DNA of 55,443 nucleotides from Sphingobacteriaceae bacterium (GTDB taxonomy: Bacteria > Bacteroidota > Bacteroidia > Sphingobacteriales > Sphingobacteriaceae): assembly GCA_947460875.1 (NCBI GenBank), contig CANHGR010000001.1, forward strand, positions 232,681-288,123. Direction: 5' to 3'. Below the pieces are notes generated by a model. That model did not search any database, had not been told where the DNA came from, and saw nothing but the letters and a program-made list of their open reading frames with translations. Each line of letters opens with the position of its first letter. The stretch's first letter is position 1. Of the stretch, positions 1 through 9,242 are shown piece after piece. The position numbers and the translations under genes are program-made.

Positions 1-914
1 GAATCAACCATTGGAAGGCAAAAACGCTGGATCTATCCGGAATTATAGCTCCAGTCAAAGCTCCATTTGGAGGCACTTTATATAACAGCGAAGAGCAAGA
101 TCATGGCATTGACGCTGTTTTAGATTTGACGCTCATCGAGCAGTCAAAACAAGCTCTTGAGAATAAGACTCCTGTTTTCGGAACTTTTGATGTCAAAAAT
201 ACAGATCGTACGATTGGTACTATGCTTTCAAATGAGGTATCTAAGATATATGCGGGAGTAGGCTTGCCTGACAATACAGTAAATTTTAAATTCAACGGTT
301 CTGCCGGGCAAAGCTTTGGCGCATTTTGTGCAAAAGGCTTGTCGTTTGAACTTGAGGGAGAAGCGAATGATTATGTGGGCAAGGGATTATCTGGAGCTCA
401 GTTAGCTATATATCCTTCTCGGGATGTGAAATTCAAGCCCGCCGAAAATATAATCATTGGTAATGTTGCTCTTTACGGAGCAACGTCTGGCGAGCTATTT
501 GTCCGTGGGCAGGCTGGCGAACGTTTTGCTGTTCGAAATTCGGGCGCTACCACAGTAGTTGAGGGGATCGGCGATCATGGATGCGAATATATGACAGGTG
601 GTAGAGCGCTAATTCTTGGCGCAACTGGAAGAAATTTCGCTGCGGGAATGAGCGGTGGAATAGCTTGGATCTATGATCCCGACGGCGTCTTTCCAGAAAA
701 CTGTAATTTGGAGATGGTTGAACTTGATCCGCTTAGCTCTGATGATGAAGATCAAATTATTTCATTGTTACGCAAACATATATCGTTAACAAAGAGCCGT
801 TTAGCACAACGTCTTTTAGATAATTGGAAAGAAACTTCCTCTAAATTTATCAAGGTGTTTCCGATTGAATACAAGAAAGTTTTACAAAACAAACAATATC
901 AACCAGCACACTGA
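1..914 (+). CDS. gltB: glutamate synthase large subunit, C-terminal part (truncated by window edge)
   Basis: The frame is open from base 3 to the TGA at 912-914, so only the last ~303 codons are present. The visible part is the glutamate synthase alpha-subunit C-terminal beta-helix, with repeated G-x-x-G-x-x-x-G turns (for example GVGLPDNTVNFKFNGSAGQS, GEANDYVGKGLSGAQ, GGRALILGATGRNFAAGMSG). GltB takes the amide of glutamine and makes two glutamates with 2-oxoglutarate. The synthase active site lies upstream of the window. One base separates its stop from the gltD ATG, so the two are translationally coupled. Identity is firm; the amidotransferase and FMN domains cannot be inspected. Confidence 0.95.
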   Translation, partial: INHWKAKTLDLSGIIAPVKAPFGGTLYNSEEQDHGIDAVLDLTLIEQSKQALENKTPVFGTFDVKNTDRTIGTMLSNEVSKIYAGVGLPDNTVNFKFNGSAGQSFGAFCAKGLSFELEGEANDYVGKGLSGAQLAIYPSRDVKFKPAENIIIGNVALYGATSGELFVRGQAGERFAVRNSGATTVVEGIGDHGCEYMTGGRALILGATGRNFAAGMSGGIAWIYDPDGVFPENCNLEMVELDPLSSDDEDQIISLLRKHISLTKSRLAQRLLDNWKETSSKFIKVFPIEYKKVLQNKQYQPAH

Positions 915-915
915 A

Positions 916-2385
916 ATGGGAAAAGTGACAGGGTTTAAGGAGTTCGAAAGAGAATTGCCGGCTAAAAAGCCGGTCGCCGAACGCGTAGAGAACTATAATG
1001 AGTTTGTAGAGCATTACTCAGCAGATAAATTGAACAAACAGGCTGCGCGTTGCATGGATTGCGGCATTCCCTTTTGCCATAATGGCTGTCCGCTCGGCAA
1101 TATTATTCCAGAGTTTAATGATGCAGTTTATAAAGAAGAATGGGAAGAAGCCTACTTAATTTTAACTTCCACAAATAATTTCCCCGAATTTACCGGAAGG
1201 ATTTGTCCTGCACCCTGTGAAGCCGCATGTGTTTTAGGGATAAACAGGCCCCCTGTCGCTATCGAGGAAATCGAAAAACATATTATCGAGATTGCTTATC
1301 AAAAAGGCCTAGTTAAGCCTGACGCACCTATTTTACGTTCGGGCAAATCTGTTGCTGTAGTGGGTTCTGGACCTGCGGGCTTGGCTGCAGCGGCACAGTT
1401 AAATAAAGCCGGGCATACGGTAACTATTTTTGAGCGCGATGATCACCCGGGCGGTTTGCTTCGTTACGGTATACCGGATTTCAAATTGGAGAAATGGGTA
1501 GTCGAACGTCGTGTGCAGTTGATGAAAGAAGAGGGAATTATCTTTAAATGTAATACCGAAGTTGGGAAGGACATTAAGGCTGAAGAGCTTAGTAAGAATT
1601 TTGATGCCGTGGTCTTGTCGGGTGGTTCTACGATACCTCGAGATTTGCCCATCCCCGGACGGGATTTAAAGGGCATTTATTTTGCAATGGATTTCCTAAA
1701 ACAACAGAACAAGCGCGTCGCTGGAATTGCTCCTGAAGGCGAGGATATTCTTACTACAGGCAAGGATGTGATCGTTATTGGAGGTGGTGATACAGGATCA
1801 GACTGTGTTGGAACATCGAACAGGCAGAAGGCTAAATCGATCAGTCAGTTTGAATTGATGGTGCAGCCGCCTGCGCAGCGAACTGAAAATATGCCATGGC
1901 CCACTTATCCAATGCTGCTTAAGCAAACCAGTTCTCACGAAGAGGGATGCGAACGATTCTTTGGAATCAACACCAAAGAATTTATCGGTGATGAAAGCGG
2001 TAATCTTAAAGCGATCAAGGTAACCGATGTTTCTTGGGAAACGGATGTATTTGGGCGTCCGATAAAATTCGTTGAAATGGTAGAATCTGAGCGTGAACTT
2101 CCAGCACAAAGAGTGTTTTTAGCAATGGGATTTCTTCATCCGCAGCACCAGGGATTGTTGGAGCAACTTGGTGTTGAGATGGATGAACGTGGCAATGTTC
2201 AAGCCACAGAGCGTGAATTTAAGACGAGTGTAAACAACGTCTTCGCTGCTGGAGATATGCGCCGTGGTCAATCATTAGTGGTTTGGGCAATTTCAGAGGG
2301 TCGCGAAGCTGCTAGAAAAGTAGACGAGTTCTTAATGGGAAAAACTGCACTGCCAAGTAAAGATGCCGTGAGTATGTTTGCGTAG
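916..2385 (+). CDS. gltD: glutamate synthase small subunit
   Basis: A 489-residue protein from the ATG at 916. An upstream in-frame start at 865 lies inside gltB and is not needed, because the family begins near MGKVTGFKEFERE. The N-terminal third has the two 4Fe-4S Cys clusters (CMDCGIPFCHNGCPLGN and CPAPCEAAC). Next come an FAD-binding GSGPAGLAAA motif and a second Rossmann GGGDTGSDCVG motif for NADPH. The C-terminal FAAGDMRRGQSLVVWAI segment is typical. GltD passes electrons from NAD(P)H to GltB for glutamate synthesis. It is full length for the family and ends just before a rho-independent terminator. Confidence 0.96.
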   Translation: MGKVTGFKEFERELPAKKPVAERVENYNEFVEHYSADKLNKQAARCMDCGIPFCHNGCPLGNIIPEFNDAVYKEEWEEAYLILTSTNNFPEFTGRICPAPCEAACVLGINRPPVAIEEIEKHIIEIAYQKGLVKPDAPILRSGKSVAVVGSGPAGLAAAAQLNKAGHTVTIFERDDHPGGLLRYGIPDFKLEKWVVERRVQLMKEEGIIFKCNTEVGKDIKAEELSKNFDAVVLSGGSTIPRDLPIPGRDLKGIYFAMDFLKQQNKRVAGIAPEGEDILTTGKDVIVIGGGDTGSDCVGTSNRQKAKSISQFELMVQPPAQRTENMPWPTYPMLLKQTSSHEEGCERFFGINTKEFIGDESGNLKAIKVTDVSWETDVFGRPIKFVEMVESERELPAQRVFLAMGFLHPQHQGLLEQLGVEMDERGNVQATEREFKTSVNNVFAAGDMRRGQSLVVWAISEGREAARKVDEFLMGKTALPSKDAVSMFA

Positions 2386-2481
2386 AGCGGAGCGCCTAGA
2401 GCATGGCGTTTGGATGTCGAAAATGCAAGCAGAGCAATGCACGGCGCAGTAGAGCTAAATGAAGAAAATAGAAGTATTAAG

Positions 2482-2514
2482 GGATCCTACCGGAAACGGC
2501 GGGATTTTTTATTT
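2482..2514 (+). terminator. rho-independent terminator after gltBD
   Basis: A hairpin ATCCTACCG-GAAA-CGGCGGGAT with one internal A/C mismatch and a GNRA-type loop is followed by six T and then ATTT. It lies 97 bases after the gltD stop and closes the glt operon. Confidence 0.75.
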
Positions 2515-2536
2515 CCTGCTACTATTGTAATTCAAT

Positions 2537-3064
2537 TTAATAAATGGAATTCAATAAGCCAGTCGCGTATTCTACATCCAAGGCTGATGTTCTGTTTTTA
2601 TAAATGATCTCATTTAATTTAATCTGAGCGTTGATATAGCTTAGTTCCCTGCTGTTTATCATGAAAAGGGAACTTTCTCCAAGGTCAAAAAGACGTCTTT
2701 CGGCTTGCCAAAGCCGTTCATAATTGCTCAGGTTTCTGCTGTAGATTGTAATTTGATTGCGGAAGATATTGAATTCGTTGAGAGTGGCCTTGGTTTGATT
2801 AAGTAATTCGTTTCGTTTATTTATAATATCGAAGGCAGTGTTTTCGATTTTTATTTTCGTTTGTTGTAGCTCTCCTCTTTCTTTTCTTAAGAAGAGAGGG
2901 AAATTGAACGACAAACCGAATTTGTAGTTATTAAGGTAGCCGCCGTTTAGACTACTAGGATTAAATAAAGGGTTCAAAAATGGACCCTGATTTTGTTCAT
3001 ACCCACCTCTAAATGCAACTCCAAACCAAGTTGGAATCGAAAAGCTTCCTTTTCCAAGTTGGTA
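2537..3064 (-). pseudogene. TolC-family outer-membrane efflux protein, 5'-truncated remnant
   Basis: The minus-strand frame is open from 3064, just after a stop at 3065-3067, to the TAA at 2537. It has no ATG near its beginning. The translation contains GGYEQNQGPFLNPLF, NYKFGLSFNFPLFLRKERGE and a long amphipathic coiled coil with the late YERLWQAERRLFDLGESSLF segment. That is the C-terminal half of a TolC/OEP protomer as seen in Bacteroidota metal-efflux operons. About 175 codons remain of a usual 400-450, and the signal peptide and first repeat are missing. It cannot make a functional trimeric channel. Its broken end faces the broken end of a LysR-like remnant. Confidence 0.75.
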
Positions 3065-3089
3065 CTAATTTTTTGAGTGGTAGAATTAG

Positions 3090-3269
3090 TCGCATAATTA
3101 TGAGCTCCAAATTATCCCTATTAAAGGTCTTCCGATTAAAACAACTTGGAGGCTCATCTGGCTAAAAGGAAAAAAACATCCGCCGGTTGCGGTATCATTC
3201 CTAGAATACTTAAAAGCAAAAAAGGCGAAAATTGTCTAAGAGAAATTTAATTGGTATGAAGACTATTAG
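3090..3269 (+). pseudogene. LysR-type regulator, C-terminal remnant
   Basis: The plus-strand frame 3090-3269 translates to NYELQIIPIKGLPIKTTW, then LIWLKGKKHPPVAVSFLEYL and KAKKAKIV, a TAA at 3237-3239, then EKFNWYEDY and a final TAG. This resembles the end of the effector domain of Bacteroidota LysR-type regulators (the 'W..IWLK.K..SPVA..FLEYL' tail). There is no DNA-binding domain and there is one in-frame stop, so it is a fossil. The family call comes from pattern recognition only. Confidence 0.5.
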
Positions 3270-3327
3270 CTTTTTTGTAAAATGCCGATATTTTGGAATA
3301 AACTCCGATTGAATAGTTGACGCACCT

Positions 3328-3864
3328 TTAACTTTCTTTATTCAGTTTGTTGAAAAAATCCCAAAGTACAATCCCAGCTGTAACAACTACATTGAAGGAG
3401 TGCTTGGTGCCGAATTGGGGAATTTCAATACATTCATCTATGAGCTCCATCGCTTCATCTGAGACCCCATCTACTTCGTTACCCAATATTAGAGCATATT
3501 TTTGTTTTGAATCCGGCTGGAAATTATTGAGATGTATACTGCCTTCGGCCTGTTCTATCGCAATGATCTTATAGTTTTCTTTTTTAAGTTTAGTGATACC
3601 ATCCTTTATAGCTTCGAAATGTTTCCAGTTAACAGATTGTGTTGCTCCTAAGGCAGTTTTTTCGATCTCGCGATGAGGTGGTTGCGCAGTAATCCCGCAT
3701 AAAAACAGCTGCTCGATGGCAAAGGCATCGGAAGTGCGGAAAATGGAGCCTATGTTGTGCATGCTCCTAACATTATCAAGAATTACTGTGAGTGGAAGTT
3801 TTTTCTGCTTTTTGAACTCATCTATACCTGATCTTCCAAGCTCATCTAATTTCAATTTCCGCAT
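3328..3864 (-). CDS. TrmH/SpoU-family RNA 2'-O-methyltransferase
   Basis: A 178-residue SPOUT methyltransferase. The three SpoU motifs are present: NVRSMHNIGSIFRTSDAF near residues 28-45, ALILGNEVDGVS in the middle, and EIPQFGTKHSFNVVVTAGI near the end. These form the knotted S-adenosylmethionine pocket and the catalytic Arg. The protein methylates a ribose 2'-OH in tRNA or rRNA in the cytoplasm; the exact target cannot be read from sequence. It is short and lacks an N-terminal substrate-binding extension, like TrmL-type stand-alone catalytic domains. It follows galK by 9 bases on the same strand, so the two probably share a transcript. Confidence 0.88.
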   Translation of the reverse strand: MRKLKLDELGRSGIDEFKKQKKLPLTVILDNVRSMHNIGSIFRTSDAFAIEQLFLCGITAQPPHREIEKTALGATQSVNWKHFEAIKDGITKLKKENYKIIAIEQAEGSIHLNNFQPDSKQKYALILGNEVDGVSDEAMELIDECIEIPQFGTKHSFNVVVTAGIVLWDFFNKLNKES

Positions 3865-3873
3865 TTTCTTTCG

Positions 3874-5031
3874 TTAAATTGTTAGGCTTAGAACGCCGTC
3901 ACCTATTTTGGAAGCATAAACCGAGGGAGCGTATCCGATATGGGCAGTGTAAAAACTGGTGATTTTGTTGCTAAAGTCTTCAAAAGATTCTTTTTTAACC
4001 AAGGCAATGGCGCAACCCCCGAAGCCCGCGCCTGTCATTCGTGCACCCACAACTCCCGGATAGCTCAAACAGAATTCTACAATGGTATCTAGTTCGTGTC
4101 CTGACACTTCGTAAAGTTCTTTTAAAGAGGCATGCGATTGGTACATGAGTTTTCCGAATTCTTCTAGCCGGTTTGAGGCTAACGCCGCTGCCGCAAGCTT
4201 CACGCGTTGGTTTTCTTCGACAACATGTCTTGCTCTGTTCCTGATGGTGCTATTCTCAATCACGTGCTCGTACTTATTGAATGTTAGTGTATCGATTTCA
4301 CACAGGTTTTCAAGATTTAGTTCCTGTTTTAATAAGTTAAGCGCTGTCTGGCATTCATCAACTCGCTCATTATATTTTGATTCAGCTAGCTCTCTTGATT
4401 TGTTAGTGTTGATTATAGCTAGAATATGGTCGCCAAGGTTACTGTCTACTGCTTCATAGTCAAGTGTTTCGCAATTCAACATTAAGGCTTTTGATTTTTC
4501 CCCGAAGGTTACTGCAAACTGATCCATAATGCCACTATTAAGTCCGATGAACTCATTCTCTACTTTCTTAGCTAGTAGCACTAATTCAAGTTTTGATAAC
4601 CCGCATTTTAATATCTTGTTGAGCGCAAAGGCTGTCACAATTTCTATTGAAGCTGAGGAAGATAGGCCAGCGCCAATTGGCAAATCGCCATAATAAAGAA
4701 GGTCTAAGCCCTCAAGCGACTTTTTTTGTTCAAGCAAATAATTAATTACTCCCAATGGATAATTGTACCAATCATTACTTTGCTTTCGGTATTCATCCTT
4801 TAGAGGAATATCTAATGTTTCATCAAAGTTGATACTACGGAATCGGAAAACGCCTTTATGATTGGGTGCCGTAATGAGATAAGTGCCGAAGTTTATCGCG
4901 CAAGGCATTACTAAACCGCCGTTATAATCAATATGTTCGCCAATAAGATTCACTCTACCCGGAGCGAAAAAGAAATCCTGCGGCTGATGTCCGAAAATTT
5001 CAAAGAATTGGTATTTCAAAGAATCTAACAT
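3874..5031 (-). CDS. galK: galactokinase
   Basis: A 385-residue GHMP kinase that phosphorylates galactose at C1 with ATP, the first step of the Leloir pathway. The galactokinase signature GRVNLIGEHIDYNGG is at residues 25-39, with the catalytic-site Arg26. The ATP loop PIGAGLSSSAS is at 118-128, the catalytic Asp170 lies in GIMDQF, and the GHMP C-terminal motif MTGAGFGGCA is near residue 335. Length is normal. It is followed by the SpoU methyltransferase. No galactose transporter, epimerase or uridylyltransferase is next to it, so the rest of the pathway must be elsewhere. Confidence 0.95.
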   Translation of the reverse strand: MLDSLKYQFFEIFGHQPQDFFFAPGRVNLIGEHIDYNGGLVMPCAINFGTYLITAPNHKGVFRFRSINFDETLDIPLKDEYRKQSNDWYNYPLGVINYLLEQKKSLEGLDLLYYGDLPIGAGLSSSASIEIVTAFALNKILKCGLSKLELVLLAKKVENEFIGLNSGIMDQFAVTFGEKSKALMLNCETLDYEAVDSNLGDHILAIINTNKSRELAESKYNERVDECQTALNLLKQELNLENLCEIDTLTFNKYEHVIENSTIRNRARHVVEENQRVKLAAAALASNRLEEFGKLMYQSHASLKELYEVSGHELDTIVEFCLSYPGVVGARMTGAGFGGCAIALVKKESFEDFSNKITSFYTAHIGYAPSVYASKIGDGVLSLTI

Positions 5032-5129
5032 TGGTATAATTGGTCGCTAGACAAGATTCTGATGTAGCAATAGTCTGGCTTTTCTGCAGATTTACACGAT
5101 GGTTAGTACAGCTAAATGTTATCAAGCAG

Positions 5130-6371
5130 CTAGGCTACTTTTAATTTCTTTAGGTCGGATTTTGCAAATTTTTCAGTCGCATAATCAACTGTAATGTAAA
5201 GATTCTTATCGTTATCCTTAGCAGATGGTGATTCGAACATGGCATCAATCATAATCGCTTCACATATCGACCGAAGTCCGCGGGCGCCAAGTTTAAACTC
5301 CATTGCTTTGTCGACAATTAATTCAAGAACTTCTTTGTCAAACTCTAGGTTTATGTTTTCGTATTCAAACAGTTTTTTGTACTGCTTTATTATTGAATTT
5401 TTAGGCTCTGTTAGAATATTAAGTAAGGCACTGCGATCAAGGGGGTTCAAATGTGTAATTACGGGCAGGCGACCTATTAATTCAGGGATTAAACCAAAAG
5501 AACGTAAATCTTGTGGAGTAATATACTTGTATAGGTTCTTTAGATCGATGTTAAGATCTTCTTTATCTACTTTATAACCAACAGTTTGCGTCCTCAATCG
5601 GTTCGCAATCTTTTTTTCTATGCCATCGAAAGCTCCGCCACAGATAAATAAGATGTTGTTGGTGTCAACTGCGATCATCTTTTGATCAGGATGCTTACGT
5701 CCACCTTGAGGCGGTACGTTCACCATCGTGCCTTCGAGTATTTTCAGAAGCGCTTGCTGCACCCCTTCACCAGAAACATCTCTGGTGATTGAAGGGTTAT
5801 CGCTCTTGCGAGCAATCTTATCTACTTCATCAATATAAACAATGCCGCGTTCAGCAGCTGTAACGTCATAATCAGCAGCCTGAAGTAATCGTGTTAAAAT
5901 ACTTTCTACATCTTCACCTACGTAGCCGGCTTCAGTTAGAACAGTAGCATCACATATACAAAAAGGCACTTTAAGGGTTTTTGCCAGGGTTTTTGCTAGC
6001 AAGGTTTTGCCTGTACCAGTTTCGCCAACCATAATGATGTTTGATTTTTCAATCTCTACTTCATCCTTATCAACCTTCTGGTTCAATCTTTTATAATGAT
6101 TATAAACAGCAACAGAAAGTACTTTTTTTGCTTCATCTTGGCCAATAATGTATTGGTCTAGATGGGCCTTAATCTCTGTTGGCTTTAATAGCGTTACGTT
6201 AGACTGCGAGGTCTTATTTTTACGGGTAACTAATTCTTCTGATAGAATCTGATTGGCCTGAGCCACACACTTATCGCATATATGTGCATCTAGACCGGCA
6301 ATCAGCATTAGGGTGTCCTGTTTTCCGGAGCCGCAAAACGAACATTTTATATCTTTTGAATTTTTACTCAT
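5130..6371 (-). CDS. clpX: ATP-dependent Clp protease ATP-binding subunit ClpX
   Basis: A 413-residue AAA+ unfoldase that feeds substrates to ClpP. A four-Cys zinc-binding domain sits at residues 10-35 (CSFC and CDKC pairs). Walker A GETGTGKT is at 116-123 and Walker [12 protein letters not shown] near 185. The pore motif GYVGEDVES and the sensor-2 segment [12 protein letters not shown] are present. The ATG overlaps the clpP stop by one base (TAATG), giving tight coupling. Order clpP-clpX is the usual one. Confidence 0.97.
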   Translation of the reverse strand: MSKNSKDIKCSFCGSGKQDTLMLIAGLDAHICDKCVAQANQILSEELVTRKNKTSQSNVTLLKPTEIKAHLDQYIIGQDEAKKVLSVAVYNHYKRLNQKVDKDEVEIEKSNIIMVGETGTGKTLLAKTLAKTLKVPFCICDATVLTEAGYVGEDVESILTRLLQAADYDVTAAERGIVYIDEVDKIARKSDNPSITRDVSGEGVQQALLKILEGTMVNVPPQGGRKHPDQKMIAVDTNNILFICGGAFDGIEKKIANRLRTQTVGYKVDKEDLNIDLKNLYKYITPQDLRSFGLIPELIGRLPVITHLNPLDRSALLNILTEPKNSIIKQYKKLFEYENINLEFDKEVLELIVDKAMEFKLGARGLRSICEAIMIDAMFESPSAKDNDKNLYITVDYATEKFAKSDLKKLKVA

Positions 6372-7066
6372 TATTTTTCTTTGTTTCCAGCAAGGACTTC
6401 ATCAATCATGCCGTAGTCTTTAGCTTCACTCGCAATCATCCAGTAGTCACGGTCTGATGCCTTTTCAACCCATTCATAACTTTGACCTGAGTGACTTGAA
6501 ATGATATCGTATAACTCTTTCTTTATTTTAAGCATTTCCCTTAAGTTGATCTCCATATCTGAAGCGACGCCTTGAGCGCCTCCAGATGGTTGGTGGATCA
6601 TCACTCTTGAATGTGGTAACGCTGCACGTTTTCCTTTCGCTCCTGCACATAGTAAGACCGCCGCCATCGAAGCTGCCATGCCTGTACAGATAGTCGCTAC
6701 GTCGGGAGAAATGTACTGCATGGTATCATAAATCCCAAGGCCTGCGTAAACCGATCCGCCCGGCGAATTGATGTAAATTTGTATATCCCGCTTCGAATCT
6801 GTCGATTGTAGAAACAACAACTGAGCTTGGATAATGTTAGCATTAGAGTCATAAACGGCATCGCCGAGAAATATAATCCTGTCCATCATCAGTCGTGAAA
6901 ACACGTCCATTTGAGCAACATTTAATTGACGCTCCTCAATGATATAAGGCGTCATCGCGCGTGGGGCGTTGCTTTCAACTCTGCCAATGAAGCTGTCTAC
7001 ATGTTGACTGCCAATTCGGTGGTGCTTTACTGCGTATTTGCGGAATTCGTTTTTATCTATGTTCAT
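6371..7066 (-). CDS. clpP: ATP-dependent Clp protease proteolytic subunit
   Basis: A 231-residue serine protease that forms the tetradecameric ClpP chamber. The catalytic triad can be placed: Ser133 in [11 protein letters not shown], His158 in [12 protein letters not shown] and Asp207 in SDRDYWM. The Ser-Asp spacing of 74 equals that of Escherichia coli ClpP. An N-terminal extension of ~30 residues precedes the conserved body and is probably processed or disordered. It is the first gene of a clpP-clpX unit; tig lies further upstream, separated by a four-helix-bundle gene. Confidence 0.97.
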   Translation of the reverse strand: MNIDKNEFRKYAVKHHRIGSQHVDSFIGRVESNAPRAMTPYIIEERQLNVAQMDVFSRLMMDRIIFLGDAVYDSNANIIQAQLLFLQSTDSKRDIQIYINSPGGSVYAGLGIYDTMQYISPDVATICTGMAASMAAVLLCAGAKGKRAALPHSRVMIHQPSGGAQGVASDMEINLREMLKIKKELYDIISSHSGQSYEWVEKASDRDYWMIASEAKDYGMIDEVLAGNKEK

Positions 7067-7153
7067 GATGGTTGCTTGGAGCTTGGCGCGAGGCGCTAAG
7101 CGTTTTACGTATGATAAATTATATTTAATTGAGCTATGGATTTCTAGATAAAT

Positions 7154-7516
7154 TTACGCTACCGATAGAGATTGAGAAAACTTTGTCAACATCCGTGATA
7201 AATGATCTAATTCTTCTTTTTTCTTATTTAGTAAATCTGCATTTATGTATCCCCTTTTATTGAAAACAATCAACATGTTTACAACTTCAAACAACGATCG
7301 ATGCGAATAGTTCAAAAATTTCTTAAAATCGGAATTCGAATTTGACCCCGTGCCCTCCGCAATGTTATTCGAAATACTTAACGTGGCAAATCTGAATTGT
7401 TCAGCGAATCGAAACTGCTTAATCGATTCCAAGTGATCTGCCGTATTAAATAGCTCATCTGATATTTCTATTGACTTTTGCCAAATGAACAATTCTTCAA
7501 TTCTAAATCTAATCAT
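7154..7516 (-). CDS. four-helix-bundle protein of the S23 / 23S rRNA intervening-sequence family
   Basis: A 120-residue, entirely helical protein with the family core FATLSISNNIAEGTGSNSN at residues ~63-81, plus the opening FRIEELFIWQKSIEISDELF and the closing LSRMLTKFSQSL. Such proteins are encoded in intervening sequences of 23S rRNA and as stand-alone genes; related proteins fold as pentamers of four-helix bundles. Their role is not settled. Here it sits between tig and clpP, which are normally adjacent, and so looks like a later insertion. It may be co-transcribed with tig or clpP. Confidence 0.85.
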   Translation of the reverse strand: MIRFRIEELFIWQKSIEISDELFNTADHLESIKQFRFAEQFRFATLSISNNIAEGTGSNSNSDFKKFLNYSHRSLFEVVNMLIVFNKRGYINADLLNKKKEELDHLSRMLTKFSQSLSVA

Positions 7517-7678
7517 ATTTAATGAGAGCGCTAACCCATTAATTAATGAACTAAATTCTAGTTTTTACTTTTTATCATTTCTGTTGAGGTACTACATTCG
7601 TCCAGTTGTGTTGTTCTGCGGTTTTTGTACTTGACATTTTGCTCTTATTCCGCAATGCGCCACTCGCCTTGCGCGCGG

Positions 7679-9025
7679 CTATTTCAACTCCAAAAACTTA
7701 CTATACTCTATATCCTGATTATCTAAAGTTACAATGGTTTTCAAATAATCAAATACATTTTGCGCTTTTACTTCCTCGATAATTCGGTTTGCGTTTTCTT
7801 TGTTTTGTAAAAATTGAATAGTGTATTGTGCAAGTTGTTCTTCTGTAAGTGCCTGCTGGCTATACATTCTGAACTGCGCATCTAAGCGTTTTTTTGCAGT
7901 CTGGAATATCTCTTCGTTTTTGATTTGGATATTATTATCCTGAATGATGCGGTTTTCAATTAAGGTCCACTTAAGGTTACCCGCAAAGGCATCGTAATCT
8001 TTTTCGATTTCTTCTTCGGTAACATTTTCGTTAGTAGCTTTTAGCCACCGCTTCAAGAATTGATCAGGAAGTTGAAAAGCGAGTTTATTCATCACGAATT
8101 TGTGAAGATCAGCTTGCAGTTTTTGGTCTGCATTTTGAACCATCATTGCTTCAAGTTCTTCAGTGATTTTTGCTCTGAATTCTACTTCAGTGGTAACCAG
8201 ATCCTTTCCAAATATTTTATCAAAGAACTCTTGGTTAAGATCAGATTCTTCAAGACGGTTAATGTTTTTCACCGTCAACTGAAATTTCGACCTTAATTCT
8301 CCTGCATCTTCCTCGCTGATGTTTAAAAGCTTAGCGACTAGAACAGCATCATCTTTAAACGCTTTTCTTATGTCGAACTCAACAACAGCATCTTTTTTCA
8401 GACCGATCAAAGATTTCTTAATATTTTCATCTTTAACAAGATCGAGTCTGATAGAAGCTGTATTCGATATTCCCTCTTCAAAAACAGAACCATTTGGCGA
8501 AAGTTGCTTTAATTCAGAATAAAGAACATCGTCGCCTGCCGATAAGTCAGGATTTGTCATCTTGCCATAGCTTTTACGGAGATTGCTGATCCTGGATGCT
8601 AACGTATCAGGATCGATTTTTACCGTATAGTAAGGCAATTCGTCTTTTGATGAAAATTCAAGGCTGAATTTAGGAGCCAATCCAAGTTCATAATTGAACT
8701 CAAACTCATCGTTATAATCCCATTTAAATTCTTTTTCTAATTCTGGCTTGGGCAATGGCTGACCAAGAACTTCAATTTTATTTTCGGCGATGTATTTATT
8801 TAAGGTATCGCTAAGCATGTTGTTAATTTCATCCACCAAAATGCTTTTGCCATACATTTTTTTAATGTGAGTTGCGGGCACCATCCCAGCGCGAAAGCCT
8901 GGAAGTTTAGCCTTTTTAGCATGGTCTTTAATCGCTTTCTCTACACGTGCTTGGTAGTCTTCGGGCTTGAGGATTATTTTTACTACTGAATTCAGGTTAT
9001 CAATTTTCTCCTGTGTAATATCCAT
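7679..9025 (-). CDS. tig: trigger factor (ribosome-associated chaperone)
   Basis: A 448-residue protein with the ribosome-docking signature LPGFRAGMVP at residues 41-50, then a weakly conserved middle region, then the long helical C-terminal chaperone arms. It binds at the ribosome exit tunnel and protects nascent chains. The middle segment does not look like a clear FKBP-type prolyl isomerase, which is common in Bacteroidota members. The gene comes just after the terminator of tRNA-Leu(UAG), so it needs its own promoter, which I could not identify. With clpP and clpX downstream it forms the familiar tig-clpP-clpX neighbourhood. Confidence 0.93.
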   Translation of the reverse strand: MDITQEKIDNLNSVVKIILKPEDYQARVEKAIKDHAKKAKLPGFRAGMVPATHIKKMYGKSILVDEINNMLSDTLNKYIAENKIEVLGQPLPKPELEKEFKWDYNDEFEFNYELGLAPKFSLEFSSKDELPYYTVKIDPDTLASRISNLRKSYGKMTNPDLSAGDDVLYSELKQLSPNGSVFEEGISNTASIRLDLVKDENIKKSLIGLKKDAVVEFDIRKAFKDDAVLVAKLLNISEEDAGELRSKFQLTVKNINRLEESDLNQEFFDKIFGKDLVTTEVEFRAKITEELEAMMVQNADQKLQADLHKFVMNKLAFQLPDQFLKRWLKATNENVTEEEIEKDYDAFAGNLKWTLIENRIIQDNNIQIKNEEIFQTAKKRLDAQFRMYSQQALTEEQLAQYTIQFLQNKENANRIIEEVKAQNVFDYLKTIVTLDNQDIEYSKFLELK

Positions 9026-9049
9026 TTCTTGATAAATTATTGTGTTTAT

Positions 9050-9083
9050 ACAAAAATTCCCCCCGTCTTGGGCGGGAGGAATA
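9050..9083 (-). terminator. terminator of tRNA-Leu(UAG)
   Basis: On the minus strand, ATTCCTCCCGCC and GGCGGGGGGAAT-like arms form a 12-bp stem with one mismatch around a short loop, followed by TTTTTG. It lies directly downstream of the tRNA and upstream of tig. Confidence 0.75.
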
Positions 9084-9089
9084 TTGTTG

Positions 9090-9171
9090 TGCGGAAGAAG
9101 GGACTCGAACCCCCACGCCGTGAAGCGCCAGATCCTAAGTCTGGTGCGGCTACCAATTACGCCACTTCCGC
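9090..9171 (-). tRNA. tRNA-Leu (anticodon UAG)
   Basis: The minus-strand sequence folds as a class II tRNA. The acceptor is GCGGAAG/CTTCCGC and the D arm starts TGGCGTAATTGGTAGC. The anticodon stem CCAGA/TCTGG holds the loop CTTAGGA, giving anticodon TAG. A long variable arm CGCTTCACGGCG follows, then a T arm with TTCGAGT. The discriminator is A. It decodes CUA and related Leu codons. Confidence 0.95.
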
Positions 9172-9191
9172 ATCTTGGTTTTGTTGGAGTG

Positions 9192-9222
9192 CAAAGGTAC
9201 TTTTTTTATCTATAACTGCAAA
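9192..9222 (-). promoter_or_regulatory. consensus Bacteroidota promoter of tRNA-Leu(UAG)
   Basis: On the minus strand, TTTG (9222-9219), a 19-base spacer and TACCTTTG (9199-9192) match the -33 TTTG / -7 TAnnTTTG consensus. It lies ~20 bases before the mature tRNA 5' end. Confidence 0.8.
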
Positions 9223-9242
9223 TATATAGACCTTTTTACAAA

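Noticed and set aside
1798-2109. Antisense ORF of 103 codons opposite gltD
   Set aside because: It lies wholly inside gltD on the other strand, has no recognisable domain and is explained by gltD codon usage.
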